The position numbers were made by a program, and so were the translations under genes. From contig NZ_AP014624.1 of NCBI RefSeq assembly GCF_000829375.1, positions 1,736,001 to 1,800,000 of the forward strand: a stretch of DNA of 64,000 nucleotides. Reading direction: 5' to 3'. The notes under the pieces were generated by a model, which had not been told where the DNA came from, searched no databases, and worked only from the letters and a program-made list of their open reading frames with translations. Source of the DNA: Chryseobacterium sp. StRB126 (lineage in GTDB: Bacteria; Bacteroidota; Bacteroidia; Flavobacteriales; Weeksellaceae). This document shows, piece by piece, positions 33,621 to 41,794 of this stretch. Position 1 is the first letter of the stretch, and each line of letters starts with the position of its first letter.

Positions 33621-34730
33621 TTATTTAATATAGTCTTTTGCAGGCTGTTTGTCAACTATTTTCCCGTTTTGAAGGATCAGTACAAAAGGATTACTTCTTG
33701 CAATGGTTTTAATGGCAGTACCGTCCATCATTGTATTTTTAATGGTTTTAAAAGTATTCTGATCCGTTGAAACCCCATAGATAAGCGCTCCTTTCTGAGC
33801 ATTTACTTTAGCTTCCACCTTTTGAATAAGATCAGCAGAAACTTCTTTTGGATGGTAAGAAAACACAAGAATTGCTTTTGGAGCTTTGATGATTTCATCT
33901 GTCAGTTCCATTCCTGTAGGATCTTCAATCTTGAATTTTACAATTTCAGATTTATACCCTTCTTTAACCAGTACAGATTCATTTTTCCCTTCTTCAATTT
34001 TCCATGGAGAACCTTCTGCCCAGTATTTTGTTTCCTTGATGTAATCATCCTGATTCACCTTTAAAACTTCACCTGTTTTTTGATTTTTAAGGGAATAAAA
34101 AGTCTTGTATTCTGATGGGTTTTTATTGATTTTTTCTTTCTCTCCTTTAATATCTGTCCCTACTTTGTAATCACGGAAATCGATGATCGGTTCATGCATA
34201 ATTCCCTGAGCCATAATGTAGATCATTCCCAAAGAAAATACAGCAAAAAGAGCATATTTGAACTTACCCGTAGATTCTTTTTTGCTGCTGCCATATTCAT
34301 CCGTTTTACGGAAGTCTTTTTTGTACAGTACAAACAGAATGATAAGTCCTACAAGAAGAGCCACATCTTTAAAGAAACTCTGCCAAGGCGTAAATTTAAT
34401 AGCATCACCGAAACATCCACAATCTGTTACCACATTGAAATAGGCAGAATAGAATGTTAGGAAGCCAAAGAACACACAGAGTGCAATTAAAGCTGATAAG
34501 GTAAATTTAAGCTTCATTTTCAACAGCAGCATAAATCCAAGGAAAAGCTCCAGTACAACAACGATAATTGAAAACAGCAGGGCAAATTTTTCAAAAAACG
34601 GCATATTGAAGACGGCAGGTGAAAAATATTCCTCCATTTTAAAGGAGAATCCTACTAAATCCACAGCTTTTACAAAGCCTGAAAGGATAAAAATGACAGC
34701 AATAATAAAGCGTAATAAACCTTTGATCAT
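33621..34730 (-). CDS. BT_3928-family membrane protein (DoxX-like plus thioredoxin-like domain)
   Basis: 369 residues. Residues 1-145 contain four membrane helices of the DoxX type (FIIAVIFILSGFVKAVDLVG, FALLFSIIVVVLELFLGFML) with GCFGD near residue 108. After a fifth helix (about 160-180) comes a periplasmic part; the C-terminal 100 residues (KAILVFSYHPKEVSADLIQK, ALIYGVSTDQNTF, PFVLILQNGKIVDKQPAKD) look like a thioredoxin fold without the CxxC motif. Function unknown. It sits between DUF1599 and tpiA, an arrangement I have seen as conserved in Bacteroidota. Confidence 0.8.
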   Translation of the reverse strand: MIKGLLRFIIAVIFILSGFVKAVDLVGFSFKMEEYFSPAVFNMPFFEKFALLFSIIVVVLELFLGFMLLLKMKLKFTLSALIALCVFFGFLTFYSAYFNVVTDCGCFGDAIKFTPWQSFFKDVALLVGLIILFVLYKKDFRKTDEYGSSKKESTGKFKYALFAVFSLGMIYIMAQGIMHEPIIDFRDYKVGTDIKGEKEKINKNPSEYKTFYSLKNQKTGEVLKVNQDDYIKETKYWAEGSPWKIEEGKNESVLVKEGYKSEIVKFKIEDPTGMELTDEIIKAPKAILVFSYHPKEVSADLIQKVEAKVNAQKGALIYGVSTDQNTFKTIKNTMMDGTAIKTIARSNPFVLILQNGKIVDKQPAKDYIK

Positions 34731-34731
34731 G

Positions 34732-35298
34732 TTAAATAGTTTTGGGTTCGAATTGGTTTTTTTGTTCTGAGAATTTAATCAGGCAGAAAACAGCATAATT
34801 CAGCATATCGAAATAATTGGCGTCAAGGCCTTCAGAGACGATGGTTTTTCCTTGGTTGTCTTCAATCTGCTTGGTTCTTAATACTTTCTGATAAATTAAA
34901 TCTGTAATCGAAGAAATTCTCATATCTCTCCATGCTTCCCCATAATCATGGTTTTTTCTTTCCATTAAAGCCTGAGCTTCGTGGGAATATTTGTCATACA
35001 GACTTAAAATTTCTTCCTTATTTTCATTAAAGTCATTGGAAAGCCCTTTTTCAAGCTGAATAAGCCCAATGATAGAGTAGTTGACAATTGCGATAAACTC
35101 ATCCTCTTCACTTTCATCCACCATTTTTACATCAGTCATTTGCAGCGTACGGATTCTATTAACTTTAATATAAATCTGATCCGTAATGGAACTTGGTCTT
35201 AAAACCCTCCACGCCGGTCCGTAATCCTGTAATTTTTTACTGAAAAGATCACGACACTGACTGATAATTTTCTCGAACTGTACTGATGTTTTTGACAT
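34732..35298 (-). CDS. DUF1599 (nucleotide-modification-associated) protein
   Basis: 188 residues built from two similar halves: KKLQDYGPAWRVLRPSSITD in the first and RKNHDYGEAWRDMRISSITD in the second, each followed by an IYxKVxRxxxxx helix. This is the DUF1599 (Nmad1) signature. The biochemical activity is not established. It heads the minus-strand tpiA cluster, divergent from folP; only one base separates its stop from the next start. Confidence 0.85.
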   Translation of the reverse strand: MSKTSVQFEKIISQCRDLFSKKLQDYGPAWRVLRPSSITDQIYIKVNRIRTLQMTDVKMVDESEEDEFIAIVNYSIIGLIQLEKGLSNDFNENKEEILSLYDKYSHEAQALMERKNHDYGEAWRDMRISSITDLIYQKVLRTKQIEDNQGKTIVSEGLDANYFDMLNYAVFCLIKFSEQKNQFEPKTI

Positions 35299-35315
35299 AT
35301 AATTTCTTAATCTTC

Positions 35316-35323
35316 CAAATATA
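35316..35323 (-). promoter_or_regulatory. Candidate -7 box for the DUF1599-tpiA cluster
   Basis: The minus strand reads TATATTTG, an exact TAnnTTTG, about 18 bases before the DUF1599 start codon. No TTG box at standard spacing is seen. Confidence 0.45.
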
Positions 35324-35511
35324 CGAATTCGGTTTTGTTTATGAAATGAGTTTGATTTGAATCATGTTGGTATGTTATTGTAGAGTGGGAGCGTATTAGG
35401 GTTAGAGAGTTTTAGAGTATTAGAATTCGAATGTACTTGAGAATATAATACATTGTAGAAACCATCTGTTATTTTTCTTGTTTTCTTACTTTTATTCCCT
35501 GCACAAATTGC

Positions 35512-35519
35512 TAATTTTG
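35512..35519 (+). promoter_or_regulatory. Candidate -7 box for folP
   Basis: TAATTTTG, an exact TAnnTTTG, lies 56 bases before the folP start. Between the two is a simple ATCATTCATC direct repeat. Confidence 0.45.
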
Positions 35520-35574
35520 CAGTATATAAAATCATTCATCACTTATCATTCATCATTCATCATTTATAAATCTT

Positions 35575-36417
35575 ATGCTCTCAAACTCTCAAACGTACTC
35601 CATCAACTGCAATGGCAGACTGGTAGAACTGGATACTCCAAAGATCATGGGAATCCTTAATCTTACCCCGGATTCTTTTTCAGATGGTGGGAAATTTAAC
35701 GATGGAAAACTGGCAGTGGAACATGCCGAAAAACTCCTGAAAGAAGGAGCTGAAATTATTGATATTGGCCCGCAATCTACGCGCCCCAATGCAGAATTTT
35801 TGACCAGTGAAGAGGAGGTCAAAAGAATTGGAAATGTGATTTCTAAGATCAAAAAAGAATTTCCGGAAGCATTGATTTCTTTGGATACATTTTATGCAGA
35901 AACCGTAAAATTCGGATTCAATGAAGGGATAGATATGATTAATGATATTTCCGGAGGACAATATGCTGAAAAAATGTTTGATACAGCAGCAGAAACTAAG
36001 CTTCCTTACATTTTAATGCATGTTAATCCGTCTTATGAAACCATGCATGATAAAATTAAGTTTGAAGATATAACACTGGAAGTAAACCGATATTTTTCTG
36101 AAAAGACCAATGAACTGTTACAAAAAGGAGTAAAAGATATCATTTTAGACCCCGGTTTTGGCTTTGGAAAAACAATAGAAGATCAGATGAAAATGATTAA
36201 TGAGGTTGGATATCTTGAATTTGGGAAATTTCCTTTACTGATCGGTATTTCAAGAAAATCATTTATCTACAAACCCCTTGGAAAATCTCCGCTTGATATC
36301 AATGAGGAAACACAGAAATTGCACATGAAAGTGCTGGAGCAGGGAGCGAAAATTTTAAGAGTTCACGATGTGGCTGAAGCCAAAGAAACCGTTAATCATT
36401 TTTTACGGAAAAAATAA
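35575..36417 (+). CDS. folP: Dihydropteroate synthase
   Basis: 280 residues. Landmarks: IMGILNLTPDSFSDGGKF (pterin and metal region), EGAEIIDIGPQSTRPNA (usually DIGGESTRP), and ISRKSFIYK plus RVHDVAEAKE at the end. It joins p-aminobenzoate to the pterin pyrophosphate in folate synthesis and is the target of sulfonamides. Divergent from DUF1599. 50 bases after its stop begins the ilv attenuator region; no terminator is obvious between. Confidence 0.95.
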   Translation: MLSNSQTYSINCNGRLVELDTPKIMGILNLTPDSFSDGGKFNDGKLAVEHAEKLLKEGAEIIDIGPQSTRPNAEFLTSEEEVKRIGNVISKIKKEFPEALISLDTFYAETVKFGFNEGIDMINDISGGQYAEKMFDTAAETKLPYILMHVNPSYETMHDKIKFEDITLEVNRYFSEKTNELLQKGVKDIILDPGFGFGKTIEDQMKMINEVGYLEFGKFPLLIGISRKSFIYKPLGKSPLDINEETQKLHMKVLEQGAKILRVHDVAEAKETVNHFLRKK

Positions 36418-36433
36418 AAAGTTTTAAAAAAAC

Positions 36434-36463
36434 TTGTGGGTTTTTAAAAAGTTTATACATTTG
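36434..36463 (+). promoter_or_regulatory. Promoter of the ilv operon
   Basis: TTG at 36434-36436, 19-base spacer, TACATTTG at 36456-36463: a full Bacteroidota TTG-N19-TAnnTTTG promoter. The -7 box ends four bases before the ATG of leader peptide 1, so the transcript probably starts at or next to that ATG. Confidence 0.75.
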
Positions 36464-36467
36464 CAAT

Positions 36468-36551
36468 ATGAATTTTACGAATCAAAAAAATATTATTGTC
36501 ATTTCTATTGCAGCTGTTGTCATTTACAACAGTCAGGAAACGGCATTTTAA
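36468..36551 (+). CDS. Ilv leader peptide 1
   Basis: 27 codons starting MNFTNQKN and containing IIVISIAAVVI: six Ile and three Val in eleven residues if counting the run and its edges, then YNSQETAF and TAA. Within it CTGTTGT (36514-36520) can pair with ACAACAG (36526-36532). GAAACGGC (36537-36544) is exactly complementary to the left arm of terminator 1 (36579-36586). A ribosome stalled in the Ile/Val run would leave GAAACGGC free as antiterminator; one at the stop codon would cover it. Translation is inferred. Confidence 0.75.
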   Translation: MNFTNQKNIIVISIAAVVIYNSQETAF

Positions 36552-36577
36552 AATAGATTTTTATTTAAATTATATAT

Positions 36578-36610
36578 AGCCGTTTCATTTTGAAGCGGCT
36601 TTTTTTATTT
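36578..36610 (+). terminator. Attenuator terminator 1 of ilv
   Basis: Stem AGCCGTTTC with GAAGCGGCT (one G-U pair), five-base loop, followed by TTTTTTATTTT. The left arm can alternatively pair with GAAACGGC inside leader ORF 1. Confidence 0.85.
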
Positions 36611-36630
36611 TAATTTTTTAGAGTACAACT

Positions 36631-36687
36631 ATGTATCAGTTATTCGCAGTAATTATTATCGTCATTATTATTCCCTTACGCTTGTGA
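36631..36687 (+). CDS. Ilv leader peptide 2
   Basis: 18 codons: MYQLFAVIIIVIIIPLRL, then TGA. Six Ile and two Val codons in a row, with Leu codons around them. GTGAGA (36684-36689), which includes the stop codon, is complementary to TCTCAC (36723-36728) in the left arm of terminator 2. So stalling would favour antitermination, while completion would favour termination. Translation is inferred; no -7 box lies directly before it, so it is read from the upstream promoter. Confidence 0.75.
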   Translation: MYQLFAVIIIVIIIPLRL

Positions 36688-36717
36688 GACGGAAGATGTA
36701 TGACTGTACATATATTG

Positions 36718-36749
36718 AGCCCTCTCACAGCGTGAGAGGGCTTTTTTTA
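36718..36749 (+). terminator. Attenuator terminator 2 of ilv
   Basis: Perfect 11-bp stem AGCCCTCTCAC with GTGAGAGGGCT, loop AGC, followed by TTTTTTT. It ends about 33 bases before the ilvE start codon. Confidence 0.88.
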
Positions 36750-36781
36750 TTCCCATTTCTTAAATTTTAACCCACTATAAC

Positions 36782-37654
36782 ATGTATTACAACGACGACA
36801 CGGTCATCTATTTTGATGGAAATTTCATGAAAGCCAAAGACGCAGGAACCAATCTTTATGGGCAATCTCTTCACTATGGATATTCAGTTTTTGAAGGAAT
36901 TAAATCTTACAGCACAGCCCATGGAACAAGGATTTTTAAAGCAAAAGAACACTATGAAAGGCTGAAAAGATCTGCAGAACTAATGCACATTCCCTTCAAT
37001 TATTCAGTAGATCAGCTTACAGAACTTACTTATGAACTGTTGGAACTGAACGGCTTTACAGATGCTTATATCCGTCCTCTGGTAACCTGTTCTCCCAATA
37101 TGTCCCTTTCAAAAGGCAAAGAATCTTACTTATCCCTTTTGGCTTGGGAATGGAGCAACGGTTATCTCGCAGATAAAATGAAGATTATGACCTCTGGTTT
37201 TCAGCGTCCTAATCCGAAAGCCTTCAAAGTGGAAGCCAAAGTAGGTGGCCATTATGTGAACTCTATTCTGGCTTGTCAGGATGCAAAAGATAAAGGATAT
37301 GACGAAGCTTTGGTGCTGGATGAAAACGGATATGTCGCAGAAAGCTCAGGAGCCAATGTTTTTTATGAAAAAGACGGAACATTATTTACTCCCGCAAAAG
37401 GAAGCATTCTTCCTGGTATCACAAGACAGACAGTTTTTGAAATATGTGATGAACTGAATATTCCCGTAAAAGAAACCTTCTTTAAACCGGAAGAAATGAG
37501 AGGTGCGGATGCCGCATTTTTCTGCGGAACAGCAGCCGAAATTGTTGCGTTGGATTCCTTGGATGATGTTCCTTTCACCAAACAATGGGAAGATACAGCA
37601 AGTGAAAAGGTACAACAGGCTTATTTAAAATTAGTGAGAGTTCTGTCATTGTAA
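36782..37654 (+). CDS. ilvE: Branched-chain amino acid aminotransferase (class IV)
   Basis: 290 residues. The class IV fold is shown by SLHYGYSVFEGIKSY, the PLP-lysine region KVEAKVGGHYVNSILACQ and the YDEALVLDENGYVAESSGANVFY loop. It transaminates the 2-oxo acids to Ile, Val and Leu. First structural gene of the operon behind the attenuators; 166 AT-rich bases separate it from ilvD. Confidence 0.93.
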   Translation: MYYNDDTVIYFDGNFMKAKDAGTNLYGQSLHYGYSVFEGIKSYSTAHGTRIFKAKEHYERLKRSAELMHIPFNYSVDQLTELTYELLELNGFTDAYIRPLVTCSPNMSLSKGKESYLSLLAWEWSNGYLADKMKIMTSGFQRPNPKAFKVEAKVGGHYVNSILACQDAKDKGYDEALVLDENGYVAESSGANVFYEKDGTLFTPAKGSILPGITRQTVFEICDELNIPVKETFFKPEEMRGADAAFFCGTAAEIVALDSLDDVPFTKQWEDTASEKVQQAYLKLVRVLSL

Positions 37655-37820
37655 ATTTTTAAAATTTAAATTATTGATTATTAATTAGTTGTGATTGATT
37701 TTTAAATGATTGGATATTGTAGTTTCAGAAAAACTGAGAATTAAAAAAATATTACAAGCTGTAGTTTTGACCCGAAATTAAATACAAAAGAATCATTTAA
37801 AGAGACTGGATGAACAGCAA

Positions 37821-39509
37821 ATGCAGGAAAATATGTTAAATAAATATTCAAAAACATTCACACAAAACAGTGAACAGCCAGCCGCAAAAGCAATGTTATA
37901 CGGGATTGGTTTTACAGAAGAAGATATGCAAAAAGCGCAGATCGGGATTGCAAGCATGGGGTACGATGGAAATACCTGCAACATGCACCTCAACGATCTG
38001 GCCAGAGTGGTGAAAAAAGGAACATGGAATCACGGATTGGCAGGGTTGATCTTTAATACCATTGGGGTAAGTGACGGAATGAGCAACGGAACTGATGGGA
38101 TGCGCTATTCACTGGTAAGCCGGGATGTGATTGCAGACAGTATTGAAGCTATTTGTGGTGCTCAGTATTATGACGGACTTATTGCTTTACCAGGATGTGA
38201 CAAAAATATGCCGGGAACAATCATTGCGATGGGTAGACTGAACAGACCTTCACTGATGGTATATGGTGGAACTATTGCCCCGGGGTGCTACAAAGGTGAA
38301 ACATTGAATATCGTTTCTGCTTTTGAAGCTTTAGGAAAAAAAATTGCAGGAGAAATTTCAGAGGAAGATTTTGATGGAGTGGTTAAAAATTCCTGTCCCG
38401 GAGCAGGCGCTTGTGGCGGAATGTATACAGCCAATACGATGGCTTCTGCAATAGAAGCATTAGGAATGAGTCTTCCCTATTCTTCTTCCAATCCGGCATT
38501 AAGTAAAGAAAAACAGGATGAATGTCTGGAAGCAGGGAAATACCTGAAGATTCTCCTGGAAAAAGATATCAAACCTTCAGATATCATGACCCGTAAAGCT
38601 TTTGAAAATGCACTTCGCCTGATTGTAGTTTTAGGAGGCAGTACCAATGCCGTTCTTCATTTTATAGCAATGGCTAAAAGTGTCGGAGTATCTGTTACTC
38701 AGGATGATTTTCAAACAATGAGCGATTGTACTCCTGTGTTGGCCGACCTTAAGCCAAGTGGAAAGTACCTGATGCAGGATTTACATGAACATGGCGGAAT
38801 ACCGGCAGTCATGAAATATCTATTGGAGGAAGGGTTGTTACACGGGGATTGCTTAACCGTTACCGGAAAAACATTAGCCGAAAATTTAGAAGATGTTCCG
38901 TCACTGAACTTTAGTACTCAAAAGATTATAAAACCATTATCAAATCCGGTAAAACCTACCGGCCATTTGAGAATTCTATATGGAAACCTTGCAGAAAAAG
39001 GAAGTGTTGCCAAGATCACAGGAAAAGAAGGAGAACGATTTGTTGGAAAAGCCCGTGTATTTGATGGTGAGAAGAACCTCATCAAAGGAATTGAAGATGG
39101 GACCGTTCAACAAGGTGATGTGATTGTGATCCGCAATGAAGGGCCAAAAGGAGCTCCAGGAATGCCGGAAATGCTGAAACCTACAAGTGCTTTGATTGGT
39201 GCAGGACTGGGAAGTAGTGTTGCTTTGATTACGGATGGCCGATTTAGTGGTGGAACTCATGGATTTGTTGTAGGACATATCACTCCTGAAGCTCATGAAG
39301 GCGGATTAATTGCTTTTGTGGAAGATGATGACCTTATAGAAATAGATGCTGTAAACAATACCATACAGCTAAAAGTTTCAGAAGAAGAGATTGAAAAAAG
39401 AAAGCAAGGCTGGCAAAAACCTGCTCTAAAAGTGAAGAAAGGATTGCTCTATAAATATGCATTAACCGTATCATCCGCCGCTGAAGGCTGTGTAACGGAT
39501 GAAATTTAA
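37821..39509 (+). CDS. ilvD: Dihydroxy-acid dehydratase
   Basis: 562 residues. Iron-sulfur and substrate motifs are intact: [18 protein letters not shown] (CDKxxPG) and [21 protein letters not shown], and the C-terminal [24 protein letters not shown]. It converts the dihydroxy acids to the 2-oxo acids of Ile and Val. A second in-frame ATG at codon 5 (MLNKYSKTF) is an alternative start. Eleven bases before ilvB. Confidence 0.96.
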   Translation: MQENMLNKYSKTFTQNSEQPAAKAMLYGIGFTEEDMQKAQIGIASMGYDGNTCNMHLNDLARVVKKGTWNHGLAGLIFNTIGVSDGMSNGTDGMRYSLVSRDVIADSIEAICGAQYYDGLIALPGCDKNMPGTIIAMGRLNRPSLMVYGGTIAPGCYKGETLNIVSAFEALGKKIAGEISEEDFDGVVKNSCPGAGACGGMYTANTMASAIEALGMSLPYSSSNPALSKEKQDECLEAGKYLKILLEKDIKPSDIMTRKAFENALRLIVVLGGSTNAVLHFIAMAKSVGVSVTQDDFQTMSDCTPVLADLKPSGKYLMQDLHEHGGIPAVMKYLLEEGLLHGDCLTVTGKTLAENLEDVPSLNFSTQKIIKPLSNPVKPTGHLRILYGNLAEKGSVAKITGKEGERFVGKARVFDGEKNLIKGIEDGTVQQGDVIVIRNEGPKGAPGMPEMLKPTSALIGAGLGSSVALITDGRFSGGTHGFVVGHITPEAHEGGLIAFVEDDDLIEIDAVNNTIQLKVSEEEIEKRKQGWQKPALKVKKGLLYKYALTVSSAAEGCVTDEI

Positions 39510-39520
39510 AATCAGATAGT

Positions 39521-41245
39521 ATGAAGAATTTAAATCAATCAACTGCTATAGAACTGAGCGGAAGCCGGATTATCCTTGAAGCATTTCTTCATGAGGGTGT
39601 AAAAACCGTTTTCGGTTATCCCGGTGGAGCCATCATTCCCATTTATGATGCGCTTTATGATTACAAAGATCAGTTGGAGCATATTCTTGTCCGCCATGAG
39701 CAGGCAGCCGTACATGCCGCACAAGGATTGGCTAGAGTTTCCGGAAAAGTAGGAGTAGTTATGGCTACAAGTGGTCCTGGAGCTACCAACCTGGTGACAG
39801 GATTAGCAGATGCTTTATTGGATAATACACCATTGGTATGCATTACAGGACAGGTGTTTGATCATCTTTTAGGAACGGATGCTTTTCAGGAAATTGATGT
39901 TATGAATATCACCAGCCCCGTTACCAAATGGAATTATCAGGTAACCGATGCCAATGAACTTCCTGAAGTGTTAGCTAAAGCATTTTATATCGCAAAATCG
40001 GGACGTCCGGGGCCGGTACTTATTGATGTAACTAAAAATGCCCAGTTGCAGAAAGTTTCATACAAAGGATATTCTCCATGTAATTCCTTAAGAAGCTATA
40101 AACCGGATCCTGCTCCATCGTTGAGAAATATTGAGCAGGCAGCAGAACTCATTAACCAGGCAGAGCGTCCGTTCATTATTGCGGGGCAGGGAATTATGCT
40201 GGGAAAAGCAGAAAAAGAATTCCTGGAGTTTGCCGAAAAATCTGGAATTCCGGTAGCATGGACGGTTTTGGGAATGGGTGCTATTCCTACAGATCATTCA
40301 CAGGCAGTAGGAATGGTAGGAATGCATGGAAATTACGGACCCAATATTCTTACCAATCAATGTGATGTTCTGATTGCTGTAGGAATGCGTTTCGATGATC
40401 GTGTGACAGGAAGACTAGACCAGTATGCGAAGCAGGCAAAGGTTATTCATTTTGATATTGATTCATCAGAAATCAATAAAAATGTAAAAGCAGATGTTCC
40501 CGTTCTTGGAAACTGCAAAGAAACTTTACCGATTCTTACCGCATTAATTAAGAAAGGAGAGCATCCGGAATGGCATCAAAGGTTTAAAGATTGCCTGGAA
40601 GTGGAAAGCATCAATCTCATTAATGAGGAATTATATCCTAATGAAGAAGAGATTACTATGGGCGAAGTTATAAGATGCCTTAATGAAATGACGAGGGGAG
40701 ATGCTGTGATTGTAACGGATGTAGGGCAACATCAGATGGTAACCTGCAGATATTCCAACTTTCAGCATACAAGAACTAATGTTACAAGTGGAGGATTGGG
40801 AACAATGGGGTTCTGCCTTCCCGCAGCAATAGGCGCAGCTTATGGAGAACGTAATCTTCCGGTTATTGCAGTAATGGGAGACGGAGGTGCCCAGATGAAT
40901 ATCCAGGAGCTGGGAACAGTGATGCAATATCATCCGGAAGTTAAAATTTTAATACTGAACAACAGCTATCTGGGAATGGTAAGACAATGGCAGGAGCTTT
41001 TTCATGAAGAGAGATATTCTTCTGTGGACATCCAGAGTCCGGAGTTTGTACAGGTGGCGAGCGGATACCATATTCCCGGAAGAAAGGTGAGTCAGAGAGA
41101 ATATTTGAAAGAAGCACTTGAGGAAATGCTCACTCATCAAGGGGCTTTTCTACTGGAGGTGATGACAGGAAAGAAACATAATGTATTTCCTATGATTCCT
41201 CAGGGAAAAAGTGTTTCAGAAATTGTATTGAATCATAAATCATAA
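39521..41245 (+). CDS. ilvB: Acetolactate synthase, large subunit
   Basis: 574 residues. ThDP-enzyme landmarks: VFGYPGGAIIPIYDAL and the catalytic Glu in RHEQAAVHAAQG, and the ThDP/Mg motif GDGGAQMNIQEL ... LNNSYLGMVRQWQ. It makes acetolactate and acetohydroxybutyrate, the committed step for Val/Leu/Ile. Twelve bases before the small subunit gene. Confidence 0.96.
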   Translation: MKNLNQSTAIELSGSRIILEAFLHEGVKTVFGYPGGAIIPIYDALYDYKDQLEHILVRHEQAAVHAAQGLARVSGKVGVVMATSGPGATNLVTGLADALLDNTPLVCITGQVFDHLLGTDAFQEIDVMNITSPVTKWNYQVTDANELPEVLAKAFYIAKSGRPGPVLIDVTKNAQLQKVSYKGYSPCNSLRSYKPDPAPSLRNIEQAAELINQAERPFIIAGQGIMLGKAEKEFLEFAEKSGIPVAWTVLGMGAIPTDHSQAVGMVGMHGNYGPNILTNQCDVLIAVGMRFDDRVTGRLDQYAKQAKVIHFDIDSSEINKNVKADVPVLGNCKETLPILTALIKKGEHPEWHQRFKDCLEVESINLINEELYPNEEEITMGEVIRCLNEMTRGDAVIVTDVGQHQMVTCRYSNFQHTRTNVTSGGLGTMGFCLPAAIGAAYGERNLPVIAVMGDGGAQMNIQELGTVMQYHPEVKILILNNSYLGMVRQWQELFHEERYSSVDIQSPEFVQVASGYHIPGRKVSQREYLKEALEEMLTHQGAFLLEVMTGKKHNVFPMIPQGKSVSEIVLNHKS

Positions 41246-41257
41246 AATCAACAAAAA

Positions 41258-41539
41258 ATGAGAACAGAAAATAAAGAATATACTATAACAGCCTATACAG
41301 AGGATTGTTTGGGATTGATGAGCAGAATCAATGCTATTTTTTCAAGACGGAGGATTTCCATAACCCATTTCAATATGGGGCCGTCTGAAACAGAGAATAT
41401 AAAAAAGTTTGTCATTACCATCAGAGAAACAGAGGAATCGGTTCAGAAGATCACCAGACAAATGGAAAAACAGGTAGATGTGTTGGAGGTTCATTATCAT
41501 AAAAATCCATATCTCACAGCAATAGAATACGCTAGCTAA
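41258..41539 (+). CDS. ilvN: Acetolactate synthase, small regulatory subunit (short ACT-only form)
   Basis: 93 residues, little more than one ACT domain (YTITAYTEDCLGLMSRINAIFSRRRISITHFNMG). Typical IlvH/IlvN proteins are about 160-200 residues with a second domain, which is missing here. The ACT domain would bind valine and inhibit IlvB. It is followed by 255 non-coding bases before ilvC. Confidence 0.85.
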   Translation: MRTENKEYTITAYTEDCLGLMSRINAIFSRRRISITHFNMGPSETENIKKFVITIRETEESVQKITRQMEKQVDVLEVHYHKNPYLTAIEYAS

Positions 41540-41794
41540 ATATAAAACTAGCTATGAGCAGCTAAAATAACACTTAAGATATTTTTAAGTCAACAAGCTT
41601 TATGCATATCAAGTACACTTAAGTTTTTTTGAAAATCTCTGATTTTCATCTTATGTGAACTTCTTAATCAGCATTATTTAAACTTACTAAAGTGAACTTA
41701 AGTGTTAGAATAAAATCTTTTTTCACTTACTATTTCTTAGAAAGGTAAGGGGTATCAATCAATAGTATAAAACAACAAAATAAAATTATAGAAA
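41540..41794 (+). other. Intercistronic region ilvN-ilvC with inverted repeats
   Basis: 255 bases inside the ilv operon. TAACACTTAAG (41568-41578) and CTTAAGTGTTA (41697-41707) are exact inverted repeats. Between them are a small hairpin GAAAATC/GATTTTC (41631-41647) and another ACACTTAAGTTTTTTT segment. No ORF longer than a few codons and no Ile/Val-rich leader is seen. Could be a processing or secondary regulatory site; untested. Confidence 0.45.

Larger units (their letters stand above)
36418..36781 (+). promoter_or_regulatory. Tandem attenuator region of the ilv operon
   Basis: 364 bases that hold, in order: a promoter (36434-36463), leader ORF 1 (36468-36551), terminator 1 (36578-36610), leader ORF 2 (36631-36687), terminator 2 (36718-36749) and the ilvE start at 36782. 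Both leader ORFs are packed with Ile and Val codons. Each leader has a segment that can pair with the left arm of its own terminator. This is the layout of ribosome-mediated transcription attenuation, present twice in series. Confidence 0.8.

Noticed and set aside
41540..41794. Third leader peptide before ilvC
   Set aside because: The only short ORFs here (for example MHIKYT) have no Ile/Val enrichment and no terminator follows.
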